Origin: Hofstenia miamia
Lineage: Eukaryota > Xenacoelomorpha > Acoela > Hofsteniidae
NCBI GenBank assembly: GCA_900660155.1
Contig: CABFPE010001099.1
Location: 19,280-83,279 of the forward strand
Reading direction: 5' to 3'
Length of the DNA: 64,000 bases
Positions 48,641 through 62,671 of this stretch are shown one piece after another. The notes under the pieces were generated by a model. It was not told the origin of the DNA. It did not search any database and was given only the letters and a program-made list of their open reading frames with translations. Position 1 is the stretch's first letter; each line of letters begins with the position of its first letter. The position numbers and the translations under genes are program-made.

Positions 48641-49419
48641 AGTACAGTTTTTTAGAACTTAGTTTGTAAGGGTATATTTAGGTAGATATTTTAAAAATGC
48701 TAATAAATTTGAATAAATGATTTTACAATACCTTCCTCATAGGCGATCACCAACATCATAGTATGGCGCGGGGTCTCGTGATTGGAATGCAACTTTAATT
48801 CACTTTATAACATTCAAAATTGTATTTTAAAAAGAATTAGAAATGAAACAACATGCTTTGAAGTGATTTTTTAGGCTCGAGTTGAGTTATAATTATAATT
48901 AATTAGGCCAGCATGTTACAAGAAAGGCATGGAAATTAATAACAAGAACATGAATGGAAAATTTAATGAGACTCGTTATTGAAAAGGGTCATTTTGTCAC
49001 CATAATAGAAAAAATTTGAATAGTTTCATTGGAATATAACTAATCAATATCTAAAGATACAGAAACTTTTTCATTTTTGAAAATGCTCAATCTAATCAGA
49101 AATGTTTTTGATCTACACTAATTTTGTTGGTAGACTTCTTCGATTCATCTCAAGGGGTTTCAACTGACCAAAAACTCTTTGCTTTTCTTTTCTGTAATTT
49201 AAAGTTACGTTCGCAAGGAATTTTTTGAACAGAAATGCTCATCCAACAGAAATGTTCGAAGTAGTATATTTCTGTAACAATGTTTTTAAGTTTGAGTGAT
49301 ATTATATGATACTGAATTGTGGTAAGTCTTCCCAAAAACTGATTGAGAACAAAATTGATTTACTAAAATACTGATTGTTGCCTATGCAAAATAGTAGTCG
49401 AAATAATTTTTAGCTTTTT

Positions 49420-49833
49420 GTGTCCTTTACATTACTAAATTCTGATATTAAATTTATTAATTCGTATTCACTCAAATTTTCATACAAATATTTTCAATTT
49501 TTATTTGCAAAACCTATTTTTAATTTAATCATTTTATTTTCATTTTTATATCATTTTTTCTATCATTCGTTGCTTAAAAATTACAACACTTTGGAGGATT
49601 TAACTATTTTGTTTCCAAATATGTATATTTTTGTTATATTTATTTTTCAAATTATTTTACATAAGCAAAGAACCAGAAGCAAAACCTTATTCATTGGCAA
49701 ATATGTACATATAGGAATATTATTTCTTATCAGAATCAGTACAGTGCAAAAAAATATTTTGGGTGTTAAATTTATGTTGATAAAATTTGTGTTTTATTAT
49801 TTCGTCTGTGTTTTACTCAGTATATTAAATTGA
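49420..49833 (+). other. 137-codon open frame, coding status doubtful (U3)
   Basis: Same frame with two substitutions, Thr to Ile near residue 13 and Cys to Phe near residue 29. Both variants recur in the ectopic copy at 48432-48535. Confidence 0.2.
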
Positions 49834-50500
49834 AACATTGAGATGGCACAGCCACCCAAATAAGAATATTGGGGTAGCAATTGCCATTCCACTTCCGGCG
49901 CTACTGTTAATACATCTGCATTCTATTCATTTAGTTACCAATCTTTGGAATTAAAAAAATTGACCGCTTTTCTCTGATAATTTTTAAATTAATTAATGGA
50001 AAATTAAAACCTAAATATAAATGTTCAAGAATTTTTCAGTTCTTGAACAATTATTGAATATCCAATATTTTACTTAATAAAAATTGCGTAGACAGTGATG
50101 ATGTTTGCAAGTGTTTGAGATGAACTTTGTTTGTTCAGAAATTATTATTCTCACTTATGTAGTCAAACTAAACAATTGAGAAATTATTAAAAGCAATTGT
50201 GCTAAACATTTTTATATTAAAATTATAGATAGGAATTTACAGGAATGCAAAATATATTGTTTCTGGGAAAACTAATTATAAAAATAACATTCAACAATTA
50301 TATATTTTCCACATTAAAATACATTTATTTCTAATATCAAATAATTTATGTGACATTTGTATTAATATAATTCGATTTTGGGTAAAACATTATGCATGTT
50401 TTGGAAAATAATAACCTAAATTACTGGAATTATTGATAAGCACTGGTTATGCAATATCTGGACGCATATTTCTGTATGAGTGATTGCGTTCAATAAAAGA

Positions 50501-50785
50501 ACCTGTACCTAACCCGACGCTATTGATTACCTCACTCGACTCGGCCCAACCCGAATATTGATTCACTAACCCGATCTAATCTCATTCGATGAAAAACATA
50601 ATAATCAACTTAAAAATGTACATGAATTGTAAATAAATACAAAATATTGCATTTTATCCAGATTATCATCCTCGAAAAATACCTGAGAGTAGCTCATCTG
50701 ACCCGACCCAAACCAAATTCAAATTGTTGTACCCGACCCGACCCAATGTCCGAAGTCAGGTCGGATAAAGTTGGGTTCCTGACAG
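50501..50785. repeat. cccgaccc-rich element, U3
   Basis: As in U2, with a small deletion in cactataacccgatc. Confidence 0.5.
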
Positions 50786-50983
50786 CCATTTCTATCCTCT
50801 ATTTCATAGTTAGACCAACCTTTACATTATAGACAAGTCCTGTAAAAATGGACGCACTTCCGAATTTACCTGTTAAATTGACTGCATTTAAAAATAAACT
50901 ATTCACTAGTAAACGCAAACCAAGCCGGGTTAATCAAGAATTACATAATTCATAACAAAGATTAATAACTAGTCAGTAATTAG

Positions 50984-50984
<1 letters not shown>

Positions 50985-51035
<51 letters not shown>
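50985..51035. repeat. (TA)n microsatellite near H block, U3
   Basis: Replaces about 50 bases of ordinary sequence that U2 holds at the same place (30511-30564), so it is a third separate TA tract at this joint. Confidence 0.9.
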
Positions 51036-51038
<3 letters not shown>

Positions 51039-51162
51039 GATGTATTAAGTTTAGGTGAAAACCAATTGCTATATTAAAAATAAAATTTATCTTTTAAAGT
51101 TAGAAAAGATAAAACGGATTAACTTCGGAATTTACCTGTTAAATTGACTGAAAAAAAAAATA

Positions 51163-51675
51163 AAACTACTGGTTTGTAAACATAAGCGACCTACATTTAT
51201 CCCCGAAAATAATCACGACACAATCAACTAAAATCAAATCCAATCCACCTTTCTCGTCAAGCAATCAAAGTTTCAGTCCTATATGTAGCTTTTACATGCA
51301 AGTTGTATCCCTCACTACTTGTGGTATGATCCGCTCACACAAAAAAGAAGGTCTAACGTGTTATGGTTCGGGAATATTTCCATGATGTCAATCAAATTAA
51401 TGTCTCTACCTACTCTTGAGGATATTCGATCAACAAGGAAATCCTTAAGTTCAGCTGTTATTTGCTATCACAATCCATCCCACAATTCAAGCTTTGCAAG
51501 AGAGATTCCCTTTTTTAACTTTCAACGTGTGTTTCTTGATGATGGCAAATTTATTGCATTTCAAAATCCAAGAAAAATATGTTCACCTCAACATTTTATG
51601 ATAGATTGTTGAATTAAAGTTTAATCTTATTTCAAAATTCAATATGAATTTAACTATATCTCAAAATTTCAGAAT
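51163..51675 (+). repeat. H block, U3 (single, left edge altered)
   Basis: The left edge is scrambled (aaataaaactactggtttgt then aaacataagcgacc), removing part of the first frame. From agcgacc on it is as in the other copies; the 97-codon frame (51319-51612) is open. Confidence 0.85.
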
Positions 51676-52088
51676 TATTTGTTGAAGGCAAACAGATTTT
51701 TTCAAATTAAATTTCTGCACATTCAATTTTACTGGTATGCTTTTTAATTAGAGTGTTATCTGCTGTATTAGGTCTGGAAAAATTTTTATTCTTAAATTTA
51801 CTCAATTGAAATGCAATAAATTTGGAACTGTTCTTCTAGTATTTGGTGTGAATTTAATAATATTTAAATAGTAGTTTATTTGAATTTCAGAAACAGATTT
51901 CTAGAAAGGTGTGGAAACTAAGGTATGATTACCTGGCCTAATCTAGATAAATGTTTCTTAAAATTCAACATCCATATAAATATTTAAAATTCAAGAAAAT
52001 TATTGAAATATTTATGCCTTAATGATAACACATATCCCTTTAACATTTCACACCAATTTGTGAATATAAATCAGACATTGAAGAAAAT

Positions 52089-52888
52089 NNNNNNNNNNNN
52101 NNNNNNNNNNNNNNNNNNNNNNNNNNNNNNNNNNNNNNNNNNNNNNNNNNNNNNNNNNNNNNNNNNNNNNNNNNNNNNNNNNNNNNNNNNNNNNNNNNNN
52201 NNNNNNNNNNNNNNNNNNNNNNNNNNNNNNNNNNNNNNNNNNNNNNNNNNNNNNNNNNNNNNNNNNNNNNNNNNNNNNNNNNNNNNNNNNNNNNNNNNNN
52301 NNNNNNNNNNNNNNNNNNNNNNNNNNNNNNNNNNNNNNNNNNNNNNNNNNNNNNNNNNNNNNNNNNNNNNNNNNNNNNNNNNNNNNNNNNNNNNNNNNNN
52401 NNNNNNNNNNNNNNNNNNNNNNNNNNNNNNNNNNNNNNNNNNNNNNNNNNNNNNNNNNNNNNNNNNNNNNNNNNNNNNNNNNNNNNNNNNNNNNNNNNNN
52501 NNNNNNNNNNNNNNNNNNNNNNNNNNNNNNNNNNNNNNNNNNNNNNNNNNNNNNNNNNNNNNNNNNNNNNNNNNNNNNNNNNNNNNNNNNNNNNNNNNNN
52601 NNNNNNNNNNNNNNNNNNNNNNNNNNNNNNNNNNNNNNNNNNNNNNNNNNNNNNNNNNNNNNNNNNNNNNNNNNNNNNNNNNNNNNNNNNNNNNNNNNNN
52701 NNNNNNNNNNNNNNNNNNNNNNNNNNNNNNNNNNNNNNNNNNNNNNNNNNNNNNNNNNNNNNNNNNNNNNNNNNNNNNNNNNNNNNNNNNNNNNNNNNNN
52801 NNNNNNNNNNNNNNNNNNNNNNNNNNNNNNNNNNNNNNNNNNNNNNNNNNNNNNNNNNNNNNNNNNNNNNNNNNNNNNNNNNNNNNNN
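52089..52888. other. Assembly gap (800 N)
   Basis: A run of exactly 800 unknown bases. The left flank is the middle of a K block of U3, the right flank is the minisatellite that opens U4. An open frame read across it on either strand has no meaning. The round length suggests a nominal gap size rather than a measured one. Confidence 0.99.
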
Positions 52889-53088
52889 TTTCAGTATCAC
52901 TAACATTAATTTTAATAATTTCAGTTTCACAAGCATTAATTTTAATAATTTCAGTATGATAAACATAAATTTTATTAATTTAAGTATCAAAAATTATAAT
53001 TTTCATAATTTTAGTATCACAACTATAATTTTAATAATTTCAGTGCCACAAACATTAATTTTAATAACTTCAGTATCACAAATCAATA
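52889..53088 (+). repeat. 30-bp minisatellite, U4
   Basis: Matches U1 from base 59 onward, with the same degenerate monomers. The array is broken on its left by the gap, so its full size is unknown. Confidence 0.9.
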
Positions 53089-53100
53089 CATACAGTATTC

Positions 53101-54160
53101 CATCAGAAATTTTCGTGTTGGTTATTGAACTCTGTAAAGATTCAAGACGACCCGAAAGCATAAAAATATTATATTATATCATTGGTTACCAAGAACAGTG
53201 GCAATCTATAGAGATTCACAAACGGTTCTTGTGTCTTAAGAGAAGAGATTAATTGACAGATTTAGATAACCGCGGCGTCTCGCCAGTTGCCTTAGATACA
53301 CTAACAATTTTCTATTTGCAGTAAAAATTGTGTTATCGAATTAAATATGAATTTGCCGAACAAAAAGGTAGAAACACTGCAACAAACAATGGTAGTCGCG
53401 GGTTCGGTATATTCAAATGGGTTGGGTATAATTGCTTAAGATTTTGGGAGGGATTCATACTTTTATTTATTTAACATTTTATTTTTCAATGGCTATTATC
53501 AATACTTTAAAATGGAGTGGGATCCCATGATAGGGATGCAGCTATAATTATATTTGAGAAGGAATTGCAAAAGAAATTATAAAATTATGATTAGTCCATT
53601 TAATTTGACTTCGCATGTGAAACCCTAATTATATATATATAAATTCTGCACGTTTCTGAGTCGGCGGACAAGTCTCGTGTAAAATGTTTTTAAAAAGCTC
53701 AGGGAAATATAAAGGTCTTCTAAGTTACTAATTACCATTGCTGCTCTTAGAAGAATTGAAGATGATAGAATGATAGTGGTGCGGATTATTATTTTCAATA
53801 GAATAAAGAATCTGATGGAGATACAACTAAATTATTTCAACGGGCACTTAAAGCTTTGTTTCGCATCAAGTTTTTCTCGTTCTTTATATATAAAATCCAC
53901 CATAAGAATAAAAGTTTTCTATCAATAAACGTTTACAAGCATAGCAATTACTAGCTTGAATTACACACTCCGTTTCATTAACAAAGCTGTTAATTTGTTT
54001 GCAAGCTGACAAATATTCGATAAGTCATTCAATAGTAAAATCGGCACATTTCTCAAAAACAACACTTTCAATAAGCATTATTGCAAAGAAATCAATACAA
54101 CTTTACAGTAGCCATTAAGTGAAAGATTTTCAACCAGTTTTTTTAGCATACAAACCAATT
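53101..54160 (+). repeat. Relic module R, copy A (U4)
   Basis: Same sequence as U1 271-1330, offset 52830. Confidence 0.7.
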
Positions 54161-54258
54161 CCATTAGGTAAGAACTAGAAGGATCCCTATTACTCCGATT
54201 TTGTAATGTACTTATGGCAAACAAGACACATGTAGAGCTTGTGATTTAAAATCAGCTC

Positions 54259-54324
<66 letters not shown>
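54259..54324. repeat. (TA)n microsatellite, U4
   Basis: Same form as U1, supporting the U1-U4 pairing. Confidence 0.95.
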
Positions 54325-54327
<3 letters not shown>

Positions 54328-56045
54328 GCTTTTTGCTATGAAATACCGGCCGAAATTTCTAATCCACTTACCGAGAATTGCACTTTTTTTCAAAATGGTA
54401 GCTAGTATAATGAAACACTTCACTGCAAAATTTCAAGGATTTATGCGTGAAAACGTTGTCATGATGAGGTTTTAAAAAAATTTAAATTTTCAAAAGGCAT
54501 GATAGTTAATCAGAGTGTAGAAATAAATATAAAATTTTGGCTACTTTTTACTAAATTCTAGTACAAGCTCTAAGCATTTTATTTAGATGTAAAGCAAAAT
54601 TTCAATCACTATATGTTTCTTAATTATTACTTAAATGTAAAAAGTATTTGAGACAATCTAAATGAGACTACAACGTAAATATAGAAGGTGATTTCATATT
54701 GGCAATCAAACAGAAATTATATTCTAAATTTCATTTTCACATGGCATCAACTACTAAGTCCATTACTGTGATATCTGTGATTTAACACGTCAAAATTGTA
54801 AACAACAAAACCGTCGCTTTATGCTATAACTAATTAATTTTTGCAAACAAAATCGCATTTACCACTTACATACATTTCTGCATATGCAGTCAAATCACAA
54901 AGTTCATTTTCAAAGTTTTTCAAAGCTTTTTAATTTATATTATTTTAACCTGTTTTGGAAATAATAGCTAGTACTATTTACAGGAAATGGAGGGAAATGA
55001 TTTCCGATTTGTAAGAAATGTTATTTATTTTACAATATGAAAATATAAATTTTTTATGAGCCAACAGAAAAAACTTATCGAGAAATATAATATTGATTGA
55101 AGAATTCCTATTTGGAAATTGGAATTGAAGTTTATTACAAAGGCACTCAAACTTCATATTTCAGTGAGCAAAAATTAGGATACGCAATTAATTATAATTA
55201 TTTTTTGATAATGTCTTCATTTAAATGTTGAAAATTTGGGAAATATATTGAAAATATACTATAGGTTTTCTAGGTTTAAGTTTCATTTTCTTGATAAATT
55301 CAAATCAAATTAATTTTATGGTGTACAGCCGTTTGAAAATTTTGATATATTTTGGTAATGACTTCCCCCAGAGCTATACATGAATTACAATAACAAATGT
55401 AGATTTTAATTATATGAATGAACTTCAAAGAACAGATTTCTAGAATTGTGGTACAAATAAGGTATGATTGCATGACATATTCTATACACCTTTTACTTTG
55501 ATTTTGATAACAGATTTATTATAAAAAATCTATATTGTCATTTTAAATAATTTTTTTATAAATATCAGAATTCCAAAATTGAATATATATTTTCTTATAC
55601 TTCAGGATAGCGAAAGATTTCATTGTATTTTCATACGTCGCTAAAGCAACTGGTATTAACAGGATTATAGGAATATTTTATTTGAATTTCAAAGAACAGA
55701 TTTCTATAGTTAAACTGATGTTAATGAAAATTTATTTAATACTTATAGGAAAATAAAGAAAAAAAATTTATGACTTGTAGAATTAATAAATTTTCTGCAT
55801 CCTACCAAAAAACTCAGATGTCCTACCTTCCTCTTTTGGGAGCAATGTTTTCTTTCTACACTTCTTTATCCTTTCTATTAAACCCTGCCGGATGTTAACG
55901 CAACAAACTCTGTATTGATGGGGTACAGTATATCCCTTTCTTTTGTATTTGTGTCTTTTTGACTATATATATATATATATATATATATATCTCAATATAT
56001 ATATATATATATATAAAAGGCAAACAGATTTTTTCAAATTAAACT

Positions 56046-56656
56046 TCTACCATCAATATTAAGTTTATGATGATCAATACAATGAAACAAAGAAAACCGA
56101 AAAGAAAGGAATTAATTCCAACATCTGAAAAAACAGCAAAATCTACTGGTTTGTCCCAACAACTAAGCGACCTACATTTATCCCCGAAAATAATCACGAC
56201 ACAATCAACTAAAATCAAATCCAATCCACCTTTCTCGTCAAGCAATCAAAGTTTCAGTCCTATATGTAGCATTTACATGCAAGTTGTATCCCTCACTACT
56301 TGTGGTATGATCCGCTCACACAAAAAAGAAGGTCTAACGTGTTATGGTTCGGGAATATTTCCATGATGTCAATCAAATTAATGTCTCTACCTACTCTTGA
56401 GGATATTCGATCAACAAGGAAATCCTTAAATTCAGCTGTTATTTGCTATCACAATCCATCCCACAATTCAAGCTTTGCAAGAGAGATTCCCTTTTTTAAC
56501 TTTCAACGTGTGTTTCTTGATGATGGCAAATTTATTGCATTTCAAAATCCAAGAAAAATATGTTCACCTCAACATTTTATGATAGATTGTTGAATTAAAG
56601 TTTAATCTTATTTCAAAATTCAATATGAATTTAACTATATCTCAAAATTTCAGAAT
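56046..56656 (+). repeat. H block, first copy, U4
   Basis: Equivalent of 3206-3816. Its only noticed difference in the 97-codon frame (56300-56593) is Asn at the variable residue. Confidence 0.85.
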
Positions 56657-56905
56657 AATTTGTTAAAGGCAAACAGATTTTTGAAAATTAAGTACGAAAT
56701 TTCTGCACATTCAAACTTACTGGCTTGACTTTATAATCTGAGTGTTTTCTGAGGTATTAGATCTTGAATAATTTTGGTTCTTAAATTTACACAATTGAAA
56801 TGCAATAAAATTGGAACTGTTCTTCTAGTATTTGGTGAAATTTAATAATATTTAAATAAAAGTTTATTTGAAATTCAGGAAAAGATTTCTAAAAGGTGTG
56901 TGGAA

Positions 56906-57670
56906 ACTTAGGTATGCCTGCCATTGTAATCTAGGTGCCAAATATTTTGAATTAAAAATCAGTACTGATATATGGAGTTAGCGGTTACAATTTTATTTGA
57001 ATTACAAGATTCTGATTTCTAGAAAGGAGGTAAAACTAAGGTATGCTTACCTAGCTTAATCTAGGCACCTGTTACTTGGATTTTAATAACAGATTTTGTT
57101 TAATAAATTCATTTCAAATATTTCTTTTGAACTTCAGAATATTAAAAGTTAATTATTTTCATGTAAAATTTTGACATATGTTAATAGAAATCAGTCCTGA
57201 ATTAAATAGATTTGTCATAATAATTGTAGATTGAAAGTATAATCATATTTCAAAATTCAAGATGAATTTAACTATATCTCAAAATTTCAGAATAATTTGT
57301 TAAAGGCAAACAGATTTTTTTAAATTAAATAAGAAATTTCTGCACATTCAAATTTAATGATTGCATTTCAAAATATATCTTTTAATCTTCAGAATAATAA
57401 AAGTTCATTATTTTCATGTAAAATTTTGATATATTTTATTGGAAATCAGTCATGAATTATATAGATTGGTCATAAAAATTGTAGATTGCAATTTTATTTG
57501 AATTTCAAAGATCAGATTTCTAGAAAGGTGTAGAAACTAAGATATGCTTACCTGGCCTAATCTAGATACCTCTTACATTAATTTTAATATCAGATTTTGT
57601 TTTGTAAATTCAAAATTTCATTATTACTTATAAACTACAGAATTTTAAAAGTTACGTTTGAGTAAAGTTT
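56906..57670 (+). repeat. Invertible segment, U4 orientation
   Basis: Same orientation and content as U1 4066-4830. Confidence 0.85.
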
Positions 57671-58169
57671 TTAATATTATTTTTTTGTACATTATGTTTA
57701 TTCTATTTTTCTTTATTAATGTTTAAAAGAAGCATTAGTCCACTAATCAGCGAATTCTGCTTTTTCCATCTTTGGGAATGATAAAATTTGAAAATATCTG
57801 TCTGTTGAACAACCTTTGTGGAACTACAATTTTTTATATTATCAGTTGTAGTGATTTTTATTAAATTTGAAAGTGCTTAAAATATATGAATTATGCAATT
57901 TTAGTTTGTCATGAGTTTGAACTGACCACTGGTGAGTAGATTGTTAATACTTTGGTTTTAGATGGACATTTACATTGAAAACAATTACTTTTCACTCATA
58001 GTTTTGAAAATAGGAGCTAGCATTCAATTTGCAACGAATATTTGCTTAACCAAATGATGACTAATTGGGGGTTAGAAAATACCTTTACACCTATTTATTC
58101 TTCTGCCAAATGCCGTTGCATGTTAGTATTACTTTGAGCTTAAGGGCATTTGATTGAACCGTCGATAAC

Positions 58170-58670
58170 TACTGGCGATGCGTAGCAGTACATCATTTAT
58201 GCATCTGCACATTCCTAAGTCAGGTGACAAGTCTAGCCCACAAGTTCCTATGTATAAAATATCATATAAAGATTTGCGAAAGATAAAGTGCTTCTCAGTT
58301 AGTAATTACCATTGCTCATCTTAGAATAATTGTTGATCATAGAAGAGACAGCGGACATATTTTGGAAACATAAAACTATAATATCACATGGATGATAGCT
58401 AAGAACAGCGGCAATCTATGGAGATTCATGAATGGGTTTTTGTGTTCCAAAAGAAGAGATTGTTAAGTTGAAGATTTAGATAAATGCGGCGTCTTCCCAG
58501 TTGCCTTGGATAAACTTACAGAGAATAGAAACAATTTTATCTATGCATTAAGGGCTGTGTTCGTAAATTTAATATGTATTAGTACAAGGAAATGGTAGAA
58601 ACACGTGGATCGGGTAGAAGCGCTTAAGACTTAGTTATTGGGAGTGTTTGTTAATACTTTTAATAATCAA
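58170..58670 (+). repeat. Relic module R, copy B (U4)
   Basis: Complete as in U1 5330-5830. Confidence 0.6.
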
Positions 58671-59919
58671 TTTCCCAGCTTAATGTGAGTTTTGTTCTAT
58701 TCTGGTACAGTATGCTTGTGCATATTAATGTATGCCTTTATAAAATTCAAAACTTTCTAAACAGTACTTAGATTTAGGATATGTCAAGCATCCCTTAGCA
58801 TCCCCTTGGCTATATATGTATGCAATCACGCACACTAATAAAGTGCTTGAAGTGTCGACTTGTCATAGTTAATTACATTCAATTACTAAAATTTCACATC
58901 CATGAATAATACAATTGGTCTCATTTCAATTGCACACTGATAAAATATTTTGAGCACACTATACATTAAATCTAGATAGAAATAACTTATCGTTTGCATA
59001 ATACATCTCATAGATTGAAGCTAACTAAAGAGTGCTATAATGAAATGTTTATGAATACGCCAAATTAAATCTAAAATTAAATTCAATCCTTAATTAATAA
59101 AATGGTTAATCGAGTCATAATGTTAATATGTTCATCAAAAACTTTTTTCTGGAAAGTCAAACAAATTTGAGTTTATATCATAAGAATTATGGGATATAAT
59201 GAAAATATTGTAAATTACTCCTACAATTTCAATTAAAATCTGAAATATGGTCACAGTTTAAAAGGTTCATATTAGGCAGTGGAGGTGAATACCCAGAATT
59301 TTCTGATAAAGCGAGTAATTGTAATTTTGAATATGTTGTGAAAATAGATTCTAAAAAGACATTTTACAATGCAACCTCTTAAAATTTTCCAAAATAATTT
59401 TGCCCTAGCGAATCTCCTGACGGAGCATTCCAACACATATCTCATTCCCTATGTACGAGAGATAATTGTGAGATAATTATGAAATTAAAATTTCAAATTT
59501 TAAATTTAAGAAAGAAAACTTGAAAAAATCTATCTTTGTGACGTAAAATAATTTTACCGCAAGAGGGCTACAAAATGTTGACCAAAATTTCTTCATATGT
59601 GCATATTACATTTAGAGCGAGAATCGTAAATGTCATTAAAAAATGATTAGAAACAGATACAATTTTTAAAAACCTGAATCTTAATAATACAAAAAATATA
59701 TTTCAAGATTAAACGCAAAAAGGATATATTCCCCAAAAATAATATGACAGTTTGTTAGACTTAAATCTCTAGTAGAAGTATTTTCTTAATATTTGAAGAT
59801 AAAAATTTTTTACAAATAGTTTTGGAAATCGTTGATGCAAGCGATTTCAAATATAGTGCACTATTTTATTAGATTAGTGCTCAAAGAGTTGTCACAAGGC
59901 AGAATAATTTTTGTGTGAA

Positions 59920-60540
59920 AAGATCTGTCAGATGAAATATATTGTAGTGGAAACGAGGGAATTATTAAAGTTGTGTAACAACTACAACATTGAAGAGTAA
60001 GTGTCTAGAACTGATGTTAATAGGAAGGATATTCCTAATACAGAAGGATCCAAATGATCTTAGAAAACAAATTCAAGCTTACAAAATGTCTGCAAAAATT
60101 AAGCCATTACATTTGGTGGTGTCAAGAAGGCTGACAAGTTACTTAGAGAAGAGCAGATTGATGTCAGAGATGGTGGAGAATTCCATTGGAGGGAAATAAA
60201 CTTTACAATGGGATAGGTATACGCCACGAAAGCCTATAATATAGTATCACATAGATGGATACTAGAAACAGTAGCAGGTAATAAAGCTTCACAAAGAGGT
60301 CTTCGGTTCCAAAGGAAAAGATTGTTAAGTGACATATTTAGATTAAATGTACACTTTTCAGTTGTTATGTTTGCAAAGCATAGAACCAATTTTCTCTGTG
60401 TAGTTATAATTTCTTCTTAAATTAAAAAATACATTAGTCCAAAAAAGAAGTAGAAACATGGTAATCCACAACGATGTACGTGGGTTGCTCATACATGGTT
60501 GAGTTTGGGTCTGCTGAGTACAGTTTTTTAGAACTTAGTT
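59920..60540 (+). repeat. Relic module R, copy C (U4)
   Basis: Near-identical to U1 7080-7700. Confidence 0.55.
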
Positions 60541-61295
60541 TGTAAGGGTATATTTAGGTAGATATTTTAAAAATGCTAATAAATTTGAATAAATGATTTT
60601 ACAATACCTTCCTCATAGGCGATCACCAACATCATAGTATGGCGCGGGGTCTCGTGATTGGAATGCAACTTTAATTCACTTTATAACATTCAAAATTGTA
60701 TTTTAAAAAGAATTAGAAATGAAACAACATGCTTTGAAGTGATTTTTTAGGCTCGAGTTGAGTTATAATTATAATTAATTAGGCCAGCATGTTACAAGAA
60801 AGGCATGGAAATTAATAACAAGAACATGAATGGAAAATTTAATGAGACTCGTTATTGAAAAGGGTCATTTTGTCACCATAATAGAAAAAATTTGAATAGT
60901 TTCATTGGAATATAACTAATCAATATCTAAAGATACAGAAACTTTTTCATTTTTGAAAATGCTCAATCTAATCAGAAATGTTTTTGATCTACACTAATTT
61001 TGTTGGTAGACTTCTTCGATTCATCTCAAGGGGTTTCAACTGACCAAAAACTCTTTGCTTTTCTTTTCTGTAATTTAAAGTTACGTTCGCAAGGAATTTT
61101 TTGAACAGAAATGCTCATCCAACAGAAATGTTCGAAGTAGTATATTTCTGTAACAATGTTTTTAAGTTTGAGTGATATTATGTGTTAATGAATTGTGGTA
61201 AGTCTTCCCAAAAACTGATTGAGAACAAAATTGATTTACCAAAATACTGATTGTTGCCTTTTCAAAATAGTAGTCGAAATAATTTTTAGCTTTTT

Positions 61296-61709
61296 GTGTC
61301 CTTTACATTACTAAATTCTGATATTAAATTTACTAATTCGTATTCACTCAAATTTTCATACAAATATTTTCAATTTTTATGTGCAAAACCTATTTTTAAT
61401 TTAATCATTTTATTTTCATTTTTATATCATTTTTTCTATCATTCGTTGCTTAAAAATTACAACACTTTGGAGGATTTAACTATTTTGTTTCCAAATATGT
61501 ATATTTTTGTTATATTTATTTTTCAAATTATTTTACATAAGCAAAGAACCAGAAGCAAAACCTTATTCATTGGCAAATATGTACATATAGGAATATTATT
61601 TCTTATCAGAATCAGTACAGTGCAAAAAAATATTTTGGGTGTTAAATTTATGTTGATAAAATTTGTGTTTTATTATTTCGTCTGTGTTTTACTCAGTATA
61701 TTAAATTGA
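61296..61709 (+). other. 137-codon open frame, coding status doubtful (U4)
   Basis: Translation identical to that of U1 8456-8869. Confidence 0.2.
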
Positions 61710-62395
61710 AACATTGAGATGGCACAGCCACCCAAATAAGAATATTGGGGTAGCAATTGCCATTCCACTTCCGGCGCTACTGTTAATACATCTGCATTCT
61801 ATTCATTTAGTTACCAATCTTTGGAATTAAAAAAATTGACCGCTTTTCTCTGATAATTTTTAAATTAATTAATGGAAAATTAAAACCTAAATATAAATGT
61901 TCAAGAATTTTTCAGTTCTTGAACAATTATTGAATATCCAATATTTTACTTAATAAAAATTGCGTAGACAGTGATGATGTTTGCAAGTGTTTGAGATGAA
62001 CTTTGTTTGTTCAGAAATTATTATTCTCACTTATGTAGTCAAACTAAACAATTGAGAAATTATTAAAAGCAATTGTGCTAAACATTTTTATATTAAAATT
62101 ATAGATAGGAATTTACAGGAATGCAAAATATATTGTTTCTGGGAAAACTAATTATAAAAATAACATTCAACAATTATATATTTTCCACATTTAAATACAT
62201 TTATTTCTAATATCAAATAATTTAAGTGACACTTGTATTAATATAATTCGATTTTGGGTAAAACATTATGCATGTTTTGGAAAATAATAACCTAAATTAC
62301 TGGAATTATTGATAAGCACTGGTTATGCAATATCTGGACGCATATTTCTGTATGAGTGATTGATATCTGCTTTAATAGAAGTGAACCTGTACTGA

Positions 62396-62671
62396 ATCCC
62401 GACTCGACTGATTTCTAACTCGACACGGCCCAACCCGAATATTGATTCACTATAACCCGATCTAATCTCATTCGATGAAAAACATAATAATCAACTTAAA
62501 AATGTACATGAATTGTAAATAAATACAAAATATTGCATTTTATCCAGATTATCATCCTCGAAAAATACCTGAGAGTAGCTCATCTGACCCGACCCAAACC
62601 AAATTCAAATTGTTGTACCCGACCCGACCCAATGTCCGAAGTCAGGTCGGATAAAGTTGGGTTCCTGACAG
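62396..62671. repeat. cccgaccc-rich element, U4
   Basis: Left end is a blend: the preceding gatatctgctttaatag is as in U1, followed by aacctgtactgaatcc that resembles U2, then the U1 form again. Confidence 0.5.

Larger units (their letters stand above)
40913..52088 (+). repeat. Tandem segmental-duplication unit U3 (type B, cut by gap)
   Basis: Follows U2 in structure (same inverted segment and same post-minisatellite tract) at an offset of 20375 rising to 20493 because of small insertions near 47641-47680 and 48360-48540. It stops at the N run at the position equivalent to about 31614 in U2, so the last 9.3 kb of a full unit is not represented. Confidence 0.92.

Noticed and set aside
52003-52990. 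Open frames of 318 and 316 codons on opposite strands
   Set aside because: They consist almost wholly of unknown residues from the 800-N gap.
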